From Manis javanica (taxonomy: Eukaryota; Chordata; Mammalia; Pholidota; Manidae): a stretch of DNA of 64,000 nt. The notes under the pieces are model-generated. The model searched no databases, was not told the origin of the DNA, and saw only the letters and a list, made by a program, of their open reading frames with translations. Below, piece by piece: positions 35,046 through 47,876 of the stretch (position 1 is the stretch's first letter; each line of letters opens with the position of its first letter). The translations under genes and the position numbers were made by a program. The stretch is taken from positions 38,816,001 to 38,880,000 of the forward strand of contig NC_133158.1 of NCBI RefSeq assembly GCF_040802235.1, given 5' to 3'.

Positions 35046-35365
35046 TGGTTGACCCTTGAACAGCACAGGTTTGAACTGTGTAGGTCCACTTACATGCAGG
35101 TTTTTCCAGTAAATATACTAGAAAAGTTTTTTGGAGATTTGAGACAATTTGAAAAAATATTTTCTTTTCTCTAGCTTACTTTACTGTAAGAATACAGTAT
35201 ATAAGACACATACAAAATGTGTCAATCGTTTATGCTATGGTAAGGCTTCTGGTCAACAGTAGGCTATTAGTAGTTAAGTTTTGGGGGCATCAGAAGTTAT
35301 ACAGGCATTTTCAACTTCATGGGGGATTGGTGCCCCTGACCCCCACACTGTTCAAGGGTCAACTG
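35046..35365. mobile_element. Complete small Tigger-type (Tc1/mariner) DNA transposon
   Basis: Terminal inverted repeats share GTTGACCCTTGAACAG at both ends in inverted orientation. The 320-bp element is flanked by TA on each side (35044-35045 and 35366-35367), the Tc1/mariner target duplication. It has no transposase and is a non-autonomous family typical of placental mammals. Confidence 0.9.
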
Positions 35366-36067
35366 TAGTTACTTTTTAAAGGAATTCTCCATCACTGAGA
35401 TTGAACATTGAGCAAAAGAGAATGAAAGCTACACTTTGTATAATACTGTAACTGTATCCAATTTAAAGAGATAGTGTTTCTTCCTTAAACCATTAAGACC
35501 CAAAACTTAAACGTTAATCGACCTCATAAAGAAAGAGAAGGCTGCTTTCTCTTTTTGTAAATAGCAAGGTAATGTGTGCATGATTCACTGACAATACACC
35601 CTGCCAGCAGACACACAGGCACCAGCAGTTTCTGTCCTTCCTTTAAGAACAGCCTGGAGGGCCTGGGGGGCGGACTCAGAGGAAGTTATTTCTCTGCTTG
35701 GAAATCCCCATGGGGTCATGCTGACCATCCTAGTAGACTTTGAAACAAATCAGCTTGCATAATGTGAAACTAAGCGCAAGTAACCACAGCTTTCATAAAA
35801 TAATTAGAACATTCGAGAAACAACCTGCATTAAAACAAATGGAATCAAGATACAAAAGAGCCAACAGGAAATGTAGGGACTCTACAGAGATCATGATTCT
35901 TAATAAAAGGGCTCTGACAAATCCTTCTCAAGCATGAAGCACAGCAGGGACCGTCAAATCCGAACAGGATGCACCAAATAGGTGATGACAATGGCCACAA
36001 ACACGTAACACATACTCGACACGACTAGACATATCTTGTATCTGACTATCAATCTGGCAGGGACCTG

Positions 36068-36256
36068 TTTCAGTCCTGAGCGAGAGTCCGCTGCCCGCAC
36101 TGCCAGCTGCGGGGTGAGGCCACGCCCACACCGCCCTTCCGCCCTCCGGAGAGGGGCGGCCCCCAGAGGGCGTGAAGTCCTCCTGCAGGGACCCGCCGAG
36201 GTACCGAGAAAGGCCGGGGCGCGGTAGGGGGGCAAAGCCATCCTGGTCACGGCGTG
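36068..36256. promoter_or_regulatory. Small CpG-rich cluster just downstream of DIP2A
   Basis: About 190 bp rich in CpG and GC boxes (GAGGGGCGGCCCCC, CCGGGGCGCGG) in AT-rich surroundings, right after the inferred DIP2A polyadenylation site. No exon recognised. Confidence 0.4.
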
Positions 36257-36299
36257 CCTGCGTGGGGGCTGTCACATACGTCATGTAGGAGAGTGTGTG

Positions 36300-38313
36300 T
36301 AACAGAGTAAAAAGTCTGTGATTTATTAAGTATAAAAGCTGGTCATAAAACTATATGATTCTAAGTTTATAAAAATTTTTAAAAGGAAAAAATCCTTGAG
36401 AAGATTTACATTAAAAACTATTGCTGCTATTACTCAGATGTAGGACGATTGGAGGTATTTATTTTCTTCTTTACACTTTAATGTGTTTTTTAGGTTTATG
36501 CTGTATGCATAAGTACTTTAATATTCAGAAAAAAGGAATGCATAATAAAAAACATCCTATTTGGGATAATTCTAAAAACCTCTTCACACATTTAAAAATG
36601 CAGAATTACAAAGTCAACACCTTTTATTAATATAATGATGTAAAAAAAATTAGTGTGATATACAGAATTCCCAGAGGGTAATTTTAAAACATTTTAATGT
36701 GCTTTAAATCTTAATTTACAAGACACCTTGTCTACTGCCACTGACCTTTCCATACAAAATTTTACAATATTTGCTATAAAACTACATTAAGATTACGGTT
36801 AGGTAGTTCTTTCCCTGGCTGGTCATTCCTTTCTAAGGAATGTCCATTAGTCCACTGCTAGAACCTCTGTATGTCCAACAATAAATTACATAGTATGTAC
36901 ATAATTACAACAGGATTATTAGAATTCCAGTATGTTATGATGTATTATACTACAGTTCAACACCAGAGGCAAACAGAGCGACTACGCATATGCTGCTGGT
37001 AGCCAATTAAGAGTGAGATGGGACAGTGGGCGGGCAGCCAGCCCTAGGTGGGGGAGGATTTAAACGGTAGAGAACTGGTAACAGCTTGTCAGGCACTGAC
37101 CCAGGCTAGCTCCAGAAAACATGGCATAGTCCATACACTTTCCCACCTCCATGACCCCAAAACCCAACACCATCATAACATACTCTTTATTAGCTATACA
37201 AAAATAATCTGTCTTAGATTCAAGCTTCACTTCAAATTCTTAAGTATCTAAGGGATTTTGCCTTCTGGTCTCCGATTCACATTTACTGTAATGTCAGATC
37301 ACTCGGCTCAGTCAAACTTGAATGAAATAACCAAGTACGGTTTGGCTGAATTTTATAGGCACACAACTCAAAATGCAAAAGTCAGGGTATGGGTGACCAT
37401 GCCCCCCTCAGCCACGTCCCCGGCTCTTCACCTCACTGTAGAGTGCTAGCAAACAGCACCGAGGACACTAGGATCTCAGACCCTGCTGCCAGTCTCCAAA
37501 TCTGTTCACTCAGAACGCAAATAACAGTTCAGTACGCTGCCATGTACTGAGAAGAATCACACTGTGGCATCATGAAAATGAGCACTTAACGGCATGAAGC
37601 TATAACCCCAGGAAAGTGGTTTAGAATCAATGCTGGTTTCCCTCTCCAAAACACAGCATCTAACTGGACAACCCCAAATGGCACTTGTCCAGTATCAGTG
37701 ACGATGTATGTAGACAGCTGGGCATGTCTGTTTCAGGAAAGAAATCGCAGAGAGGAAGTGGCACATGTGTGATGACCTCCATGGTCTCGGTCTGGGAGCG
37801 GGGCGGCCAACTGGGCACGCTGCCCTTCCTCAGACTTCCTGAGCTCAGCTCCTCCCCGTGAAGTGGAAGTGGAGCACGTATCCTGGGGCCTCAAGTTCAT
37901 TCTCACATAAATTCTATATATGAACTGGTCATTTGAAGTGGGAATAAATAATTGAATTTTTTAAAATCAAGAACTACATTTTTATCCTTGAACAAGTGCA
38001 AACTTGCGGTGCAGCAGAGGGTGAGCCTGCAGAGCCCATGCAGGCTTCCCTTTCCCAGGCACCATCTGTTGAAATACTGACATGAGCAATTTTGCAAATG
38101 TCCTTGAAGACTAGAACATTTCTCCAAGTAATTCAGGAAGTGGATTCTAAAATGAGGTTTGGGGAACTTTGAGACGGAACTGTGGAAGGAGAGGAAGGGG
38201 TGCAGCGTCCTGTGAAGACTGGAGCCCCACTTCTGGCGGCCCCGTACCTCCGATGCCCTAACGCCTGGCGGCCGGGGTGGCGCTGCCTCAGGAGCAAGGT
38301 TGGTGAGCGGTGC
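36300..38313 (-). other. DIP2A: DIP2A 3' UTR with candidate polyadenylation signals
   Basis: Non-coding, fairly AT-rich, downstream of the DIP2A stop. AATAAA signals on the minus strand lie at 37186-37191, 36623-36628 and 36322-36327. The last would give a UTR of about 2.0 kb, close to what I recall for the gene. The true end needs transcript data. Confidence 0.55.
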
Positions 38314-38566
38314 TCACATGTTGTAGGCGACATAGATGGGGTCCAGCTGGTCAGCCAGGAAGCCGTCACGCAGGTGCCTGCGCTGCTTTTCGCCCCGGGA
38401 GTTGATGGGGATCACACCCGAGTCCACAATGACCACCACACCCACAACCAGGTGGTGCTCTTCCAGCACCACACTGGTCACCAGGGCCACGAGGTCCAGG
38501 GCGTCCTGCTCCAGCCCCGCCAACTCCACCACCACCACCAGCAGGTTGGCCCAGGTGAACACGGCA
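38314..38566 (-). CDS. DIP2A: DIP2A terminal coding exon
   Basis: Completes Cys, then AVFTWANLLVVVVELAGLEQ, DALDLVALVTSVVLEEHHLV, VGVVVIVDSGVIPINSRGEK, QRRHLRDGFLADQLDPIYVA, YNM and TGA (38314-38316). Acceptor CCCTGCAG|TGCCG. GVIPINSRGEKQR contains the lysine near the C-terminus that in acyl-CoA synthetases is catalytic. GC-rich, with a (CCA)n run at 38525-38542 that encodes the Val run. Confidence 0.96.
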
Positions 38567-39068
38567 CTGCAGGGGAGGACAGACGGTGTCACCTGGGGGC
38601 GGGCACAGGCTCCCCAACAAGCGGACATGAGGAAGCGGTGCCCAAGGGGGAGCAGCGAGGAGACTTCCCACCTTGGGCAGGCGAAGTGTTTAACAAGAAC
38701 AGCTGTCTACTGAGGCTCTCGCAGAGATGCAAGTCTTATGTGGCGTGAAAGCGGCACCTGCCCAGGGCAAGCACCCCACCAAGGGAAGGCACCATGAGCC
38801 ACAGCCGCTTAAAGAAGGAAGCTCGCCCTGAGGCAGAAACATCAGGGCGGCCGGGGTCTCACGTCTGGCCCGTGCACTCAGGCTCAGACTCTTGGCTTAA
38901 AACTAATCAGAAAAAGAGGAAAACCAAGCAAAAGCCAGACAGAGGGAGTAAGGGGTCTCTGGCCATCCCACAGAGTCAGTCTGGAGGGACAGAAGCCCTG
39001 GGCCCGGGGCCGCACCCACGGCGGAGAGGCTCTGCCCCAGCGGGAGGGCGGGCGGGTGGGGCTCCTAC

Positions 39069-39192
39069 CACTCAGCGATGCTCCGGTGGGCGCGGGTCAC
39101 GGACGTCTCGATGTCAATGGGATGGTAGCGCATGCCTCTCAGCTCTAGCGTCTCATCCAGAGACCCGACGACATACAGCGCGTCGTGTCGCT
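39069..39192 (-). CDS. DIP2A: DIP2A exon
   Basis: Completes Glu, then RHDALYVVGSLDETLELRGM, RYHPIDIETSVTRAHRSIAE plus two bases of Cys. It forms the hinge and start of the C-terminal subdomain of the adenylating fold. Acceptor CCACAG|AGCGAC, donor TG|GTAGGA. Confidence 0.94.
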
Positions 39193-39850
39193 CTGTGGAC
39201 GGTACAACTGGCACACCTCAGAAAGGCACACAGTAGGATCTGGGCCCCTCCACACATCCGTCAGCCCGAGCTGGCTCTTGCCAGGACAGGGAGCTGACTA
39301 TGCCAACATCACAAGGTGACAGCCTCCTGCCAGGTGCCTGTCACTTCGATTCCATGTGACCACATCTCTGCTGCCAGTAACCACCTCAGAAAAGCTATGT
39401 CAGTGTGTGAATACATGCTTTAATTTTTACTATCACTGGAAACAAAACAGTATTTACAGGGACTGCTAGAAGTCATGGCAGCCTAGCTGGCCTGCCGCGG
39501 GCCTCAGAGCTTGAGGGGTTGTGTGTGGGTAGGGAGGGAGCCGCACATGGTGGGAAGGGGTCGGCAGCTCTGTCTGGGAGGGCCTGTTGGCCGACTGCCG
39601 ATGTCCCACATCCTCAGCAGAGGCCGAGGGCCAAAGGACAGTGAGGGACAGCCTGAGAGAAAAATGGTAATTTTCAGAGAAAACCACTGTCAGAGCATGT
39701 CCTCCACCCCACACCGAAGGATACAAGATCATAGCAAGAGGTGAGGGCGTCAGCAGGAAACCCGAGATGCCACATGTACATGTGAGGTGCAGGGGATGCA
39801 CTGGCCAGCCTCTGCCGGGCTGGCAAAGCGGGGTTACTATCACGACTCAC

Positions 39851-40025
39851 CTCCACTGGCATCTGTGAGCTCCGTTCTCCGAAGGAAGCCGAGGTAGCCA
39901 GTCCTCGCCCAAATGGTCTGGGTGTCTCCAAAACTCAGCCGGGCACTGAAGTGGTCGGCGTGCAGCCCCTCCTCCCCATAGACCGTGTAGTACCCAGTGG
40001 CATTGTGGGGGCTGTTCACCCAGAT
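39851..40025 (-). CDS. DIP2A: DIP2A exon with A7/A8-like region
   Basis: IWVNSPHNATGYYTVYGEEG, LHADHFSARLSFGDTQTIWA, RTGYLGFLRRTELTDASG plus one base. WARTGYLGFL corresponds to the conserved Y-R-TGD motif region of adenylate-forming enzymes; the acidic residue is replaced, as in all DIP2 proteins I recall. Acceptor CACCAG|ATCTGG, donor G|GTGAGT. Confidence 0.95.
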
Positions 40026-41420
40026 CTGGTGGGGCCCAGAGGACAAGAATGTTGGCGCATCATGGGTGCTGAGCACAGACTCAGTGACGAGGCACCTGCT
40101 TGCCAGTACGCTTTAGAACACTGAACAGAGCTGGGGGCTGCTCAGGACCTCCTGACTAGTTGACCGGTAGGAGGAAGCACGGGCAGCAGGCAGACCACCT
40201 CTCATACAAGTGGGCCGTTTCTCACCTTTGACTCAGAAGCAACATGGATGAGCTCAGAGGCACCCATTTCTCCCAGCAGCCTACTGCTAAAGAGGAGGGG
40301 GAGCTAGGCGCCATCTGCACATGCATGCAGGGACTGCAGACTCTCCCAAGATGTGCGGAATTCACCAGCATCCAAGCACACTTGGGGACCGCCCACATGC
40401 TCACGATATCTAGAGCCTCATGGGCCTGGGGGATGTACTTCTAAACAGGGACTGTCCAGACAACAGGGTCCTCTGCCACCAGAGGTGGGTTCCCAGCCAG
40501 GCACAGACCCTGACACACAGGGGCACACTGGTGCCGTGGCCAGCTGGGTCTAGCTGGCTAGGAAGGGGGAGAACCATGCTGGCCGCATCCAGCCCTGGAC
40601 AGGACACTCTCCATGTAGGATGCTGAGCAACCCCAAAGAGGCTCCCAGGCTTGCTCACATTCTTGTCTGGATGGACAGAGACTGGGCAGCATCTGCGTGA
40701 TGACGTGCATCCTGCCTGCTGGGACCCAAAAAGCTGACTACTGCAGAGCCCACAGCAGTCCTTGTGCCCACCTGCTGCCAGGACCCTGTTTCCACAGCAC
40801 ATCCCCAGAGCCTGGAACTGCGAGCATGAGACTGTTTCCACTGCAACAGACTTGCCTGGGCACTCAGGCCAGGATCTATACTCCATCTGCCACCCTAGCC
40901 TCCAGGTTCATAGTTGTCCCAAGTTACTCTAGACACATGTGTGTAAGCACACAGGTCAACACAAAGTTTCCTTCATATCCTGTGTCCTGGGGTTATGAGG
41001 ACTCGCCCCCACCAACCTGAGCATGACGAGAACTACCTCCACCTGCAGACGACGAGGACCCCCACCTCCCACCCGCAGCTGACAAGGACCCTCCCACCGC
41101 CCACCCGCGGACGAGGAGGACCTGCACTCCCAGCCTCGGTGTTTGCCCTGTGCCCCCCTCGGGCTACGGCTCATGTGCAGCTCCTCAGGCCTTCCCACTC
41201 TTGCTGGACTCCAATTTTCCTTCTGCTGGTGGGATGAGGCCCCTAGGGTCTGGGAGCACGAACATCCACCAGAGGAAGGACCACACCACTTCTGACACAC
41301 CCCCAAAGCACGCGTGACCCCAAAGGGTTCACGTTCCCCAAGCTGGGGCAGAAAGGGGAGGAGGGTAGGGAGCAGCTCTGGGGTGCACAGGCTCCTCGGC
41401 ACACTCGCCCCTGGCCTCAC

Positions 41421-41495
41421 CTCACCCAGGTGGGAGTCTCCGAGGGGCCCCCTGGTCTCGGTGTGCGCAATGATGACCTTCACTCCAGGGAGGAT
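41421..41495 (-). CDS. DIP2A: DIP2A exon (25 codons)
   Basis: ILPGVKVIIAHTETRGPLGD then SHLGE. Acceptor TTCCCAG|ATCCTC, donor GAG|GTGAGG. Corresponds to the region before the adenylating-enzyme signature block. Confidence 0.93.
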
Positions 41496-43397
41496 CTGGG
41501 AAGGAGAACCACGTCAGAGACGCCACAAGGCCCCCAAGGCCACTGCACTGGAAGAGACCTGCTTCGGACGCGGATCCCAGTGACGACATACACCTGGGGG
41601 CGACCAGGGAGTCTACAGCCAACCTAGATCAGACTGAATTTTCGCAGAAATAAAAGACTCTAACAGGTGAAAAGAAATTGTGAATCTTAGCAAAAGTATT
41701 CCAGTTCCTAAGAATGGATCTTATTTTGGATGTGGAAGGGGTACCAAGGGTACATGTACTGTCTGCTCTACCTGGGGTCTCTCACCAAGGCCCACGAGGA
41801 TGACCAGCCCCCTTGGAAGCACCACCACTTGGCTGTGCCCTAGCCTGGCCCTGCAGGGCCCCACTAGGCCTCCGAGCCCTGCGACTGGTGATGGAACCCC
41901 TATCCTGCAGCTCAGAATCAGAACCACCGCCGATCACCTGCTCTGTACCCAGTCAAGACAGGAGGCGGCACTGGCTCAAGGGACCACCCCTCACCCGGTC
42001 CTGGGGGACCTTCACTGGGCTCGGGTCAAACCTGGCTGCTCTGGACTGGATGAAACAGGAGACAACAGGGGACCTCCAGGCAGGTGGGAGGAAGGGACGG
42101 GAGGCACGGGAGAATGCAGGCTGTTGCCCGGGGCTGGCCTCAGGCCCTCGCCTCTCCCCACTGTTGTGCTGTCCTTGTAGGACCACCTGCATTTCCCGGG
42201 TGCTGCTGGAGCCTCCCACCTCTCCGGCAGCGGCCCACCTAAGCCCTGAAGCCAGAGCTCTCCTTCCAGAAAACAGATCCACCAGGCCTAAGTCACTCTA
42301 ACAGCAAAATACAAGAGAAGGAAGACCGACCAGAAAGGGGTGGTGAGAACGACCCTGGGGGAGCCTGCGACTGGGTGCGGATGCTTCACAGAAGAGGGCT
42401 GTTCCAAGGTTTGTCAGGGGGAAACACGCGAAGCTTAGAAGAGGGTAAGGCGGAATGGCGCGGAGCAGGTGGTCTGCAGACGGGGCGCGTCTCCGTGGGG
42501 GCTCTGACAGAGATGGGGGGGCACAGCCCCGCCCTGCTGCCACCACGCACCCTCCCTGGAGTCTAAGCACGCCTTGACCCCCTCGGGTGCTCTGCCTGCC
42601 TGTGGGTCACTCACTTGTTCCTGCTCCTCTGCCCCAACTCTACTCCAGCCACAAGGCTTGCGGTGACTCCCAGCCCAGGACCTTTGCATTGGCTCAGGAG
42701 ACGGCCCAGCCACCATGGCAGGCACACGGCTCCTCCTCACTTGTCCTGTCACAGACGCCAGGGGCTCACCCTGCTGCCTCCCTAACAGCAGAAGTGGCCA
42801 CGGGGGTGTGTACAGAGGCGCGTGGCTGTTCAGGCTGCACGGGCTGTACAATCTCCATTTCTTGACTCTAGAATGGTGCAGTGCAGAGACGGGCCCTCAG
42901 CTGAACAGGAACACAAAGCAGCTGCGCGAGGCCGGGGCTGGGTGCTGCCTGCTGCTGGCCATGCTGGGCACATGGCTCTGCCCTGCACCCTGCTGTCTCC
43001 TGGCACAGAGCCATGGCACATAGTGACGTCCACCCCCTCATCACACTGCCCGCTTGGGTCGGTGGGCTTCCTCCCCCTTCAAACCACCCCTGGTTCTGAG
43101 GACACCTTTCTCCGGACAGTGTGGAGGCACTGGCCCCAGCCCTGTGGCCCTGAGGTCCAGACAGGAGCTCCTTCTGGGCTTCTGCACCCTAAGTCCTTCC
43201 ATCTTCAGTTCTGAGCTCAGATGTGTGTCTGAAGACCTACTAGCCTAGTACTTGTATGTGCTTCTGTGAGGAGAGGAGCCTCCTGCACCAGCCCAGCCCT
43301 GACCACAGCCGATCTGCATGCCCCGGAACGTCGGTTTCCAGCACCTTCCAAGGACTGACACGCGACAGACAGAGACACAGGTCCTGGCTTCCCCTAC

Positions 43398-43455
43398 CTT
43401 TCCAGACTCCGTCAACGGCAGACTATGCGGAGAACCCCGTTCTACCAAACGTACC
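43398..43455 (-). CDS. DIP2A: DIP2A short exon
   Basis: Completes Arg, then VRLVERGSPHSLPLTESGK. Acceptor TTTTTAG|GGTACG, donor AAG|GTAGGG. 58 nt. Confidence 0.92.
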
Positions 43456-43794
43456 CTAAAAATTACAAGGGAAAAGTTTCAGAATAAAATTTACCACACA
43501 AAGAGCAATCTTTACAAAAGCAACTCATAAGGCAACCAGAAATTGATTATCACTGTGAGACCAGCCTGTCAACAGTAGCCCAGTCTTCAGCCTTTGTTCA
43601 TGACCTTACTGTGACCCTGGAGCAGTGACCACCTGCTCTGCTCTCCCTGCTGGGCCCACCTGCTGCACACAGGGCAGGAGCTCCAGGTTTCCGTGGGGCC
43701 CTCCTGGGGTCAGCCGGCCCCATCCCTGTAAGCCCCCCACTGTCTGCAGGCCAGAGCCCCGGGCTCAGGCGCACCCCGTCCCCCATGCTTCATG

Positions 43795-44231
43795 CTGTTG
43801 CGCTTTGCAGATGTTGCATTTTCTAACAAACTCAAGGGCGTAGCAACCCTGTATTGAGAAAGTCTGTCAGTGCTATTCCTCCAAGAGCATTTGCTCACTT
43901 AATGTCTCTGTGTCACATTTCAGTAATTCTTGCACTATTTCAATTTTTTCATTATTATTTTATTTGTCATGGTGTCTGTGATGAGCGGTTACAACTTGCT
44001 GAAGGCCGAGATGATGGTGAGCATTTTTTAGCAACAGAGCGTTTTCCAATGAAGGTGATGTCCATTATTTTTCAGACAGGATGTTGCACATTGGACAGAC
44101 TGCAGTGTAATGTAAACATAATTGTTACATGCACTGAGAAACTAAAACTCTCCTGTGGCTCACTTTACTGCGGCACTCGCTCTCCTTCAGTGGTCTGGAG
44201 CGGAACCCGCAATGTCTCAGGTGTGCCTGCA
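43795..44231. mobile_element. Internally deleted Tigger1 DNA transposon in a DIP2A intron
   Basis: The left part (TTGCGCTTTGCAGATGTTGC, AGCATTTGCTCACTTAATGT, TCTCTGTGTCACATTTCAGT) and the right part ending GGTCTGGAGCGGAACCCGCA...GTGCCTG match the two ends of Tigger1 as I know it. The transposase middle is absent. The outermost left inverted repeat is not clear. Confidence 0.7.
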
Positions 44232-44528
44232 CACGCCTGGTCCCCAGCACACATTTACTGATGCAAAACTAAGTCCTGTCTTAAAATAGTATTAAAAAAC
44301 ACCCTTGCCATTTACTTGTCTTCTACCCCATAAAAAGCTACAGTTGCATTCTGGGTCACTCGCCCTTCTCGGTCATGGGACAGAGCTGGGAGGACACCGT
44401 GAGGCAGGCGGGAAGCTCAGGCACCCGTGGGCAGGCTCCTGCCCCGGCCAGCTGTCCACCACCATGAGGATGCGGGAGGGTCTGGTCGCAGCAGGCCCCA
44501 CCGGAGGCCCTGGAGTGGATAGTGTTAC

Positions 44529-44590
44529 CTGTCGTGGCGCAGTGCCCTCATGTCCACGTAGACGGTCGTGGGGTCCGGGCCAGCTGTGCC
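44529..44590 (-). CDS. DIP2A: DIP2A exon
   Basis: GTAGPDPTTVYVDMRALRHD plus two bases of Arg. Acceptor CTTCAG|GGCACA, donor AG|GTAACA. Confidence 0.92.
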
Positions 44591-46439
44591 CTGAAGGAGA
44601 GAGTCAGAGGAACCCCCCTTCACCTCATTCTCAGGCCGTGTCTGCACCTGCACAGGCACAGCATGTGGCAATACTCCGGGGACGTCAGCAAGGCAGCCAC
44701 TCTGCTCCCACAGTGACGGGCCCTGGGGAACTCTCCTTCGACTCAAACGTCACCCGGCTTGGAAACAGAGCGAGACACACAGTGACACTGATGGGAGCGT
44801 CACCTGCCACAGGGTCCATTCCAGTCTGATAGCTTTTGCCCCCGATTGGCCTCTCCGCTCTACGCCATGTGAAAACACCACATGGTTCTGGGGGGCTGGC
44901 CTCTCGCCGGCTGGAGCCGAGGGGAGCCTGATGACACCCTCACTTTTCTCTCCTCTCACCTGAAACTTGAGGATGATCCTCATTAAAGGACATTATGTTC
45001 CATTATTTAGATAAGGAACATGAACTTAAACGGACACGCTGCTCGGTGTCCGTCTCTGAGATCCCAGACAACATAACCTACACCTGCCCTGGAACGAGAA
45101 CAAAACCTTCACTGACACCGAACACCACCCTTCCTCCAGAGGCGAGGCTTTCGGGGTCACACTCTTCTGAAAATGGTTTTGCTCTAATTAGAAAGGAGTT
45201 TCTGTGCTATGTCGAACAATATACACGGCGGGGCAAAATCAGACAGCAAAATAAACACATTTGTCTGGCATTTACAGGAAGGCCACATGAACTCATGGGA
45301 ACACAGAGGCACCTCAAGGTAGAAGCAATGTCGTACCTGCTCAGCCAGCTTTCCCAGCCTGCTGGGCTGGCAGAGGCCAAGGAGGCCAGCAGAGCGAGAC
45401 AGGGAGGAAGACGGCCACGGGGGGCACAGAAAGCAGTGGCCACACGAGAGACACACAGTAAGAGAGAGCAGTGCGCGTCCCTTCGTCTCATAGCACAGAC
45501 TTGAACAGCCCATTAAGATCATGCCAACCAACAGAACGCACACCTCCGAGTATCACGCTGGGGAGACGTGGGCTTCCAGATGCTGGGGAGGCAGCAAGGT
45601 CTCACAGCCACCAACTGGCGGCCTGGCAAGAGGCTCAGTTGCATTTTTTACAACAGAAAGAGAGTTAGGAGGGGACGTCACCTACTCCTGCCACTCGGCG
45701 AGGGCTGGAAGCTTGGAGAGGTCAGCAGAGCCTCCCTGTGCTCACAGGGATTGGCGGGAACTCTGGGTGAACAGGACGGCGGCCTCTGCTGCCGAGGCCT
45801 GCCCTGCGCCTGCCAGGGGAAGGGGCACCAAAGCTGGGCAAGGCTCTGGAAACCGGGAAACAGCCCGGCTGGGCCTTGCTCTGGTCCCCGTGCCGTTTCC
45901 TCCCAACAATGTCTGGATGGCGTGGATGAGTAAGGCCTTCAGTGTGGTGTTTAGAAAGCTGGGAAATAGAGTATCAGTGCAAACTCTGGGAAGTGGCTAG
46001 TCATCTGAGGCAGCACTGAACTCACGCAGTAAGCGCTCAATTTCTGAAACTTTGTTTCCTTTTAGTAAGTAAAATACCTTAATCTTTCAAAAATGAACTT
46101 GGGGCAATAAAAATTATCACATAATTAATATTTCAATTTAAAATTGCTTGGTTTCTTAAAATAATAAGCTTATTCTTACTTTAAAAAACTAGCTGCATGT
46201 TGTATCCAACTTAGATTTTTCCAGGTAAGATAACAGTCACCCTTCAAGAACAATTTTGTTTTTTTCCAAGACAGCCTTTGTTCAACAAGAATAGAATAGC
46301 TTTTAAAATAAAACCTTCATAGCTCTCAAAGATAAACTTCTATTTGGAAATGAAACATAAAAGGCTCAGCACATGAGAGACGGGTGCAGCCGCTCAACCA
46401 CTCACATGTGAAGGACTCAGGAGCCGACCACTGCCTCAC

Positions 46440-46610
46440 CTGCAGGCAGATGGCCATGTTGACCCTGCACCCAAATGTGGTGCTTACGGCGCGCGCCGGC
46501 AGGCCCAGGTCCTTGAACAGCTTGGAGAAGGACTGCGTCAGCGCGATCCTGGGCCGCTCCTCGGCGACCACCATGCATGTGCGAACACATGACAGGTTAA
46601 CCCCCTTCAT
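46440..46610 (-). CDS. DIP2A: DIP2A exon (57 codons)
   Basis: MKGVNLSCVRTCMVVAEERP, RIALTQSFSKLFKDLGLPAR, AVSTTFGCRVNMAICLQ. The TTFGCRVN block is the DIP2 equivalent of the core A5 motif (YGxTE) of adenylating enzymes. Acceptor CTTGCAG|ATGAAG, donor CAG|GTGAGG. Confidence 0.94.
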
Positions 46611-47091
46611 CTGCAAGAGGAGAGGGAGGCCAGGCCCTGAGAGCCCAAGCAGAATGCAATCCCACCTCTCCAGCCTTGGTTCTGAGCACAGGGCAACAGA
46701 GGGTGCCCATCCATGCCGGCTCGACACCTGCCCTCCAGCATGCAGCTCTTACAGCTCCGGCCCAGGCCCCCAGGGCCCCTGAAACCTCAGACCCCAAAGT
46801 GCACTTGGAGGGGGGTCGGCAGCCCCCGCCCCACCCACCCCACATCCTCCTCTCCCACCACATGGGGTGTGCACGTCAAGGGAAGCGCCTCCCCAGGGGC
46901 AGGTGGGGTGCTGTGAGGGGTCACAGCAGGGTGGATAACGGAAGAGGGGACATGAGCAGGTGTGGCTCAGCTTGGACAAGGTTTTGTTTCTGCTGACTGC
47001 CTGCAGAGGTCTTGGGAGTCCCTTGGGCCCCTCACGTCCGGGTACTTCTGAGGAGGGGCCAGAGCAGCGGGGCGGACGGACGCACACTCAC

Positions 47092-47260
47092 CCTGAGGAC
47101 GCTGGTCTGCGCACCCAGGCCCTTGGTGCACATCTCCATCACTGAGTAAGAGCAGAAGGCGACCCGGGCCTTGAACTGGCTGACGGCCGATAACCACAGG
47201 GACACATTACTCTCCAGCTCCAGCGGCGGCACCAGCACAGACTGGTGTCCTGCGTAGACA
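47092..47260 (-). CDS. DIP2A: DIP2A exon
   Basis: Completes Ser, then VYAGHQSVLVPPLELESNVS, LWLSAVSQFKARVAFCSYSV, MEMCTKGLGAQTSVLR. Acceptor CTCGCAG|TGTC, donor AGG|GTGAGT. Confidence 0.94.
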
Positions 47261-47745
47261 CTGCGAGGGCCCGGGAGGGCCGAGGTGGAGGGTCAGGCCG
47301 TTGGGGCACGCTGCCGCCCCACACACGCACCCCCAGATGCCTCGCTTCTTTGCTCGCCACATCAGGCCACCACTGTGCCCTGTGACCCCACAGTTTCTGT
47401 AGGAACATGCTGGGGGTGGGGGTCCTGGGCTCCCTCCAAGCACTTCAGAAGGACACAGCCTGCTGGGTAGGTCCAAAGATGGCTCACTGCTGGCTATCTG
47501 ATGGGATTAAGTAGCCTCTTCTCAATTATAAGCAATGGATCGTGTTCATAGGTAATGAAAAATGTATCTCTACTCAGTTTTAGACCCAGACTCCAACCTA
47601 CCTCACACGTGTATCGTGGTTTCCAGACATCCAAAATGTCTTAGGATGCTATGGTTCTACAGAGCCTCAGAGCAATCCCAACCCAGGAGGTGTGCAGAGG
47701 TACCTGCACCCACTCCCACCTCCACCTCCACCCTCCCCCACTCAC

Positions 47746-47876
47746 CTGCACAGACACCACAGGGCAAAGCCGAGGCCACAGTAGGGATCCAGGCAGATGG
47801 CGATCTGCCTCGAGGGGTACAGCTCACACTGCAGCTTGAGGGAGCGGCACAAGGCACTGGTAGCTGCATGCGACAT
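47746..47876 (-). CDS. DIP2A: DIP2A exon
   Basis: MSHAATSALCRSLKLQCELY then PSRQIAICLDPYCGLGFALW then CLC plus two bases. Acceptor CCTAAG|ATGTCG, donor AG|GTGAG. The internal Met is not an initiator. Confidence 0.93.

Noticed and set aside
38182..38748. 188-codon plus-strand open frame
   Set aside because: Antisense shadow of the DIP2A terminal exon, which is firmly identified on the minus strand.
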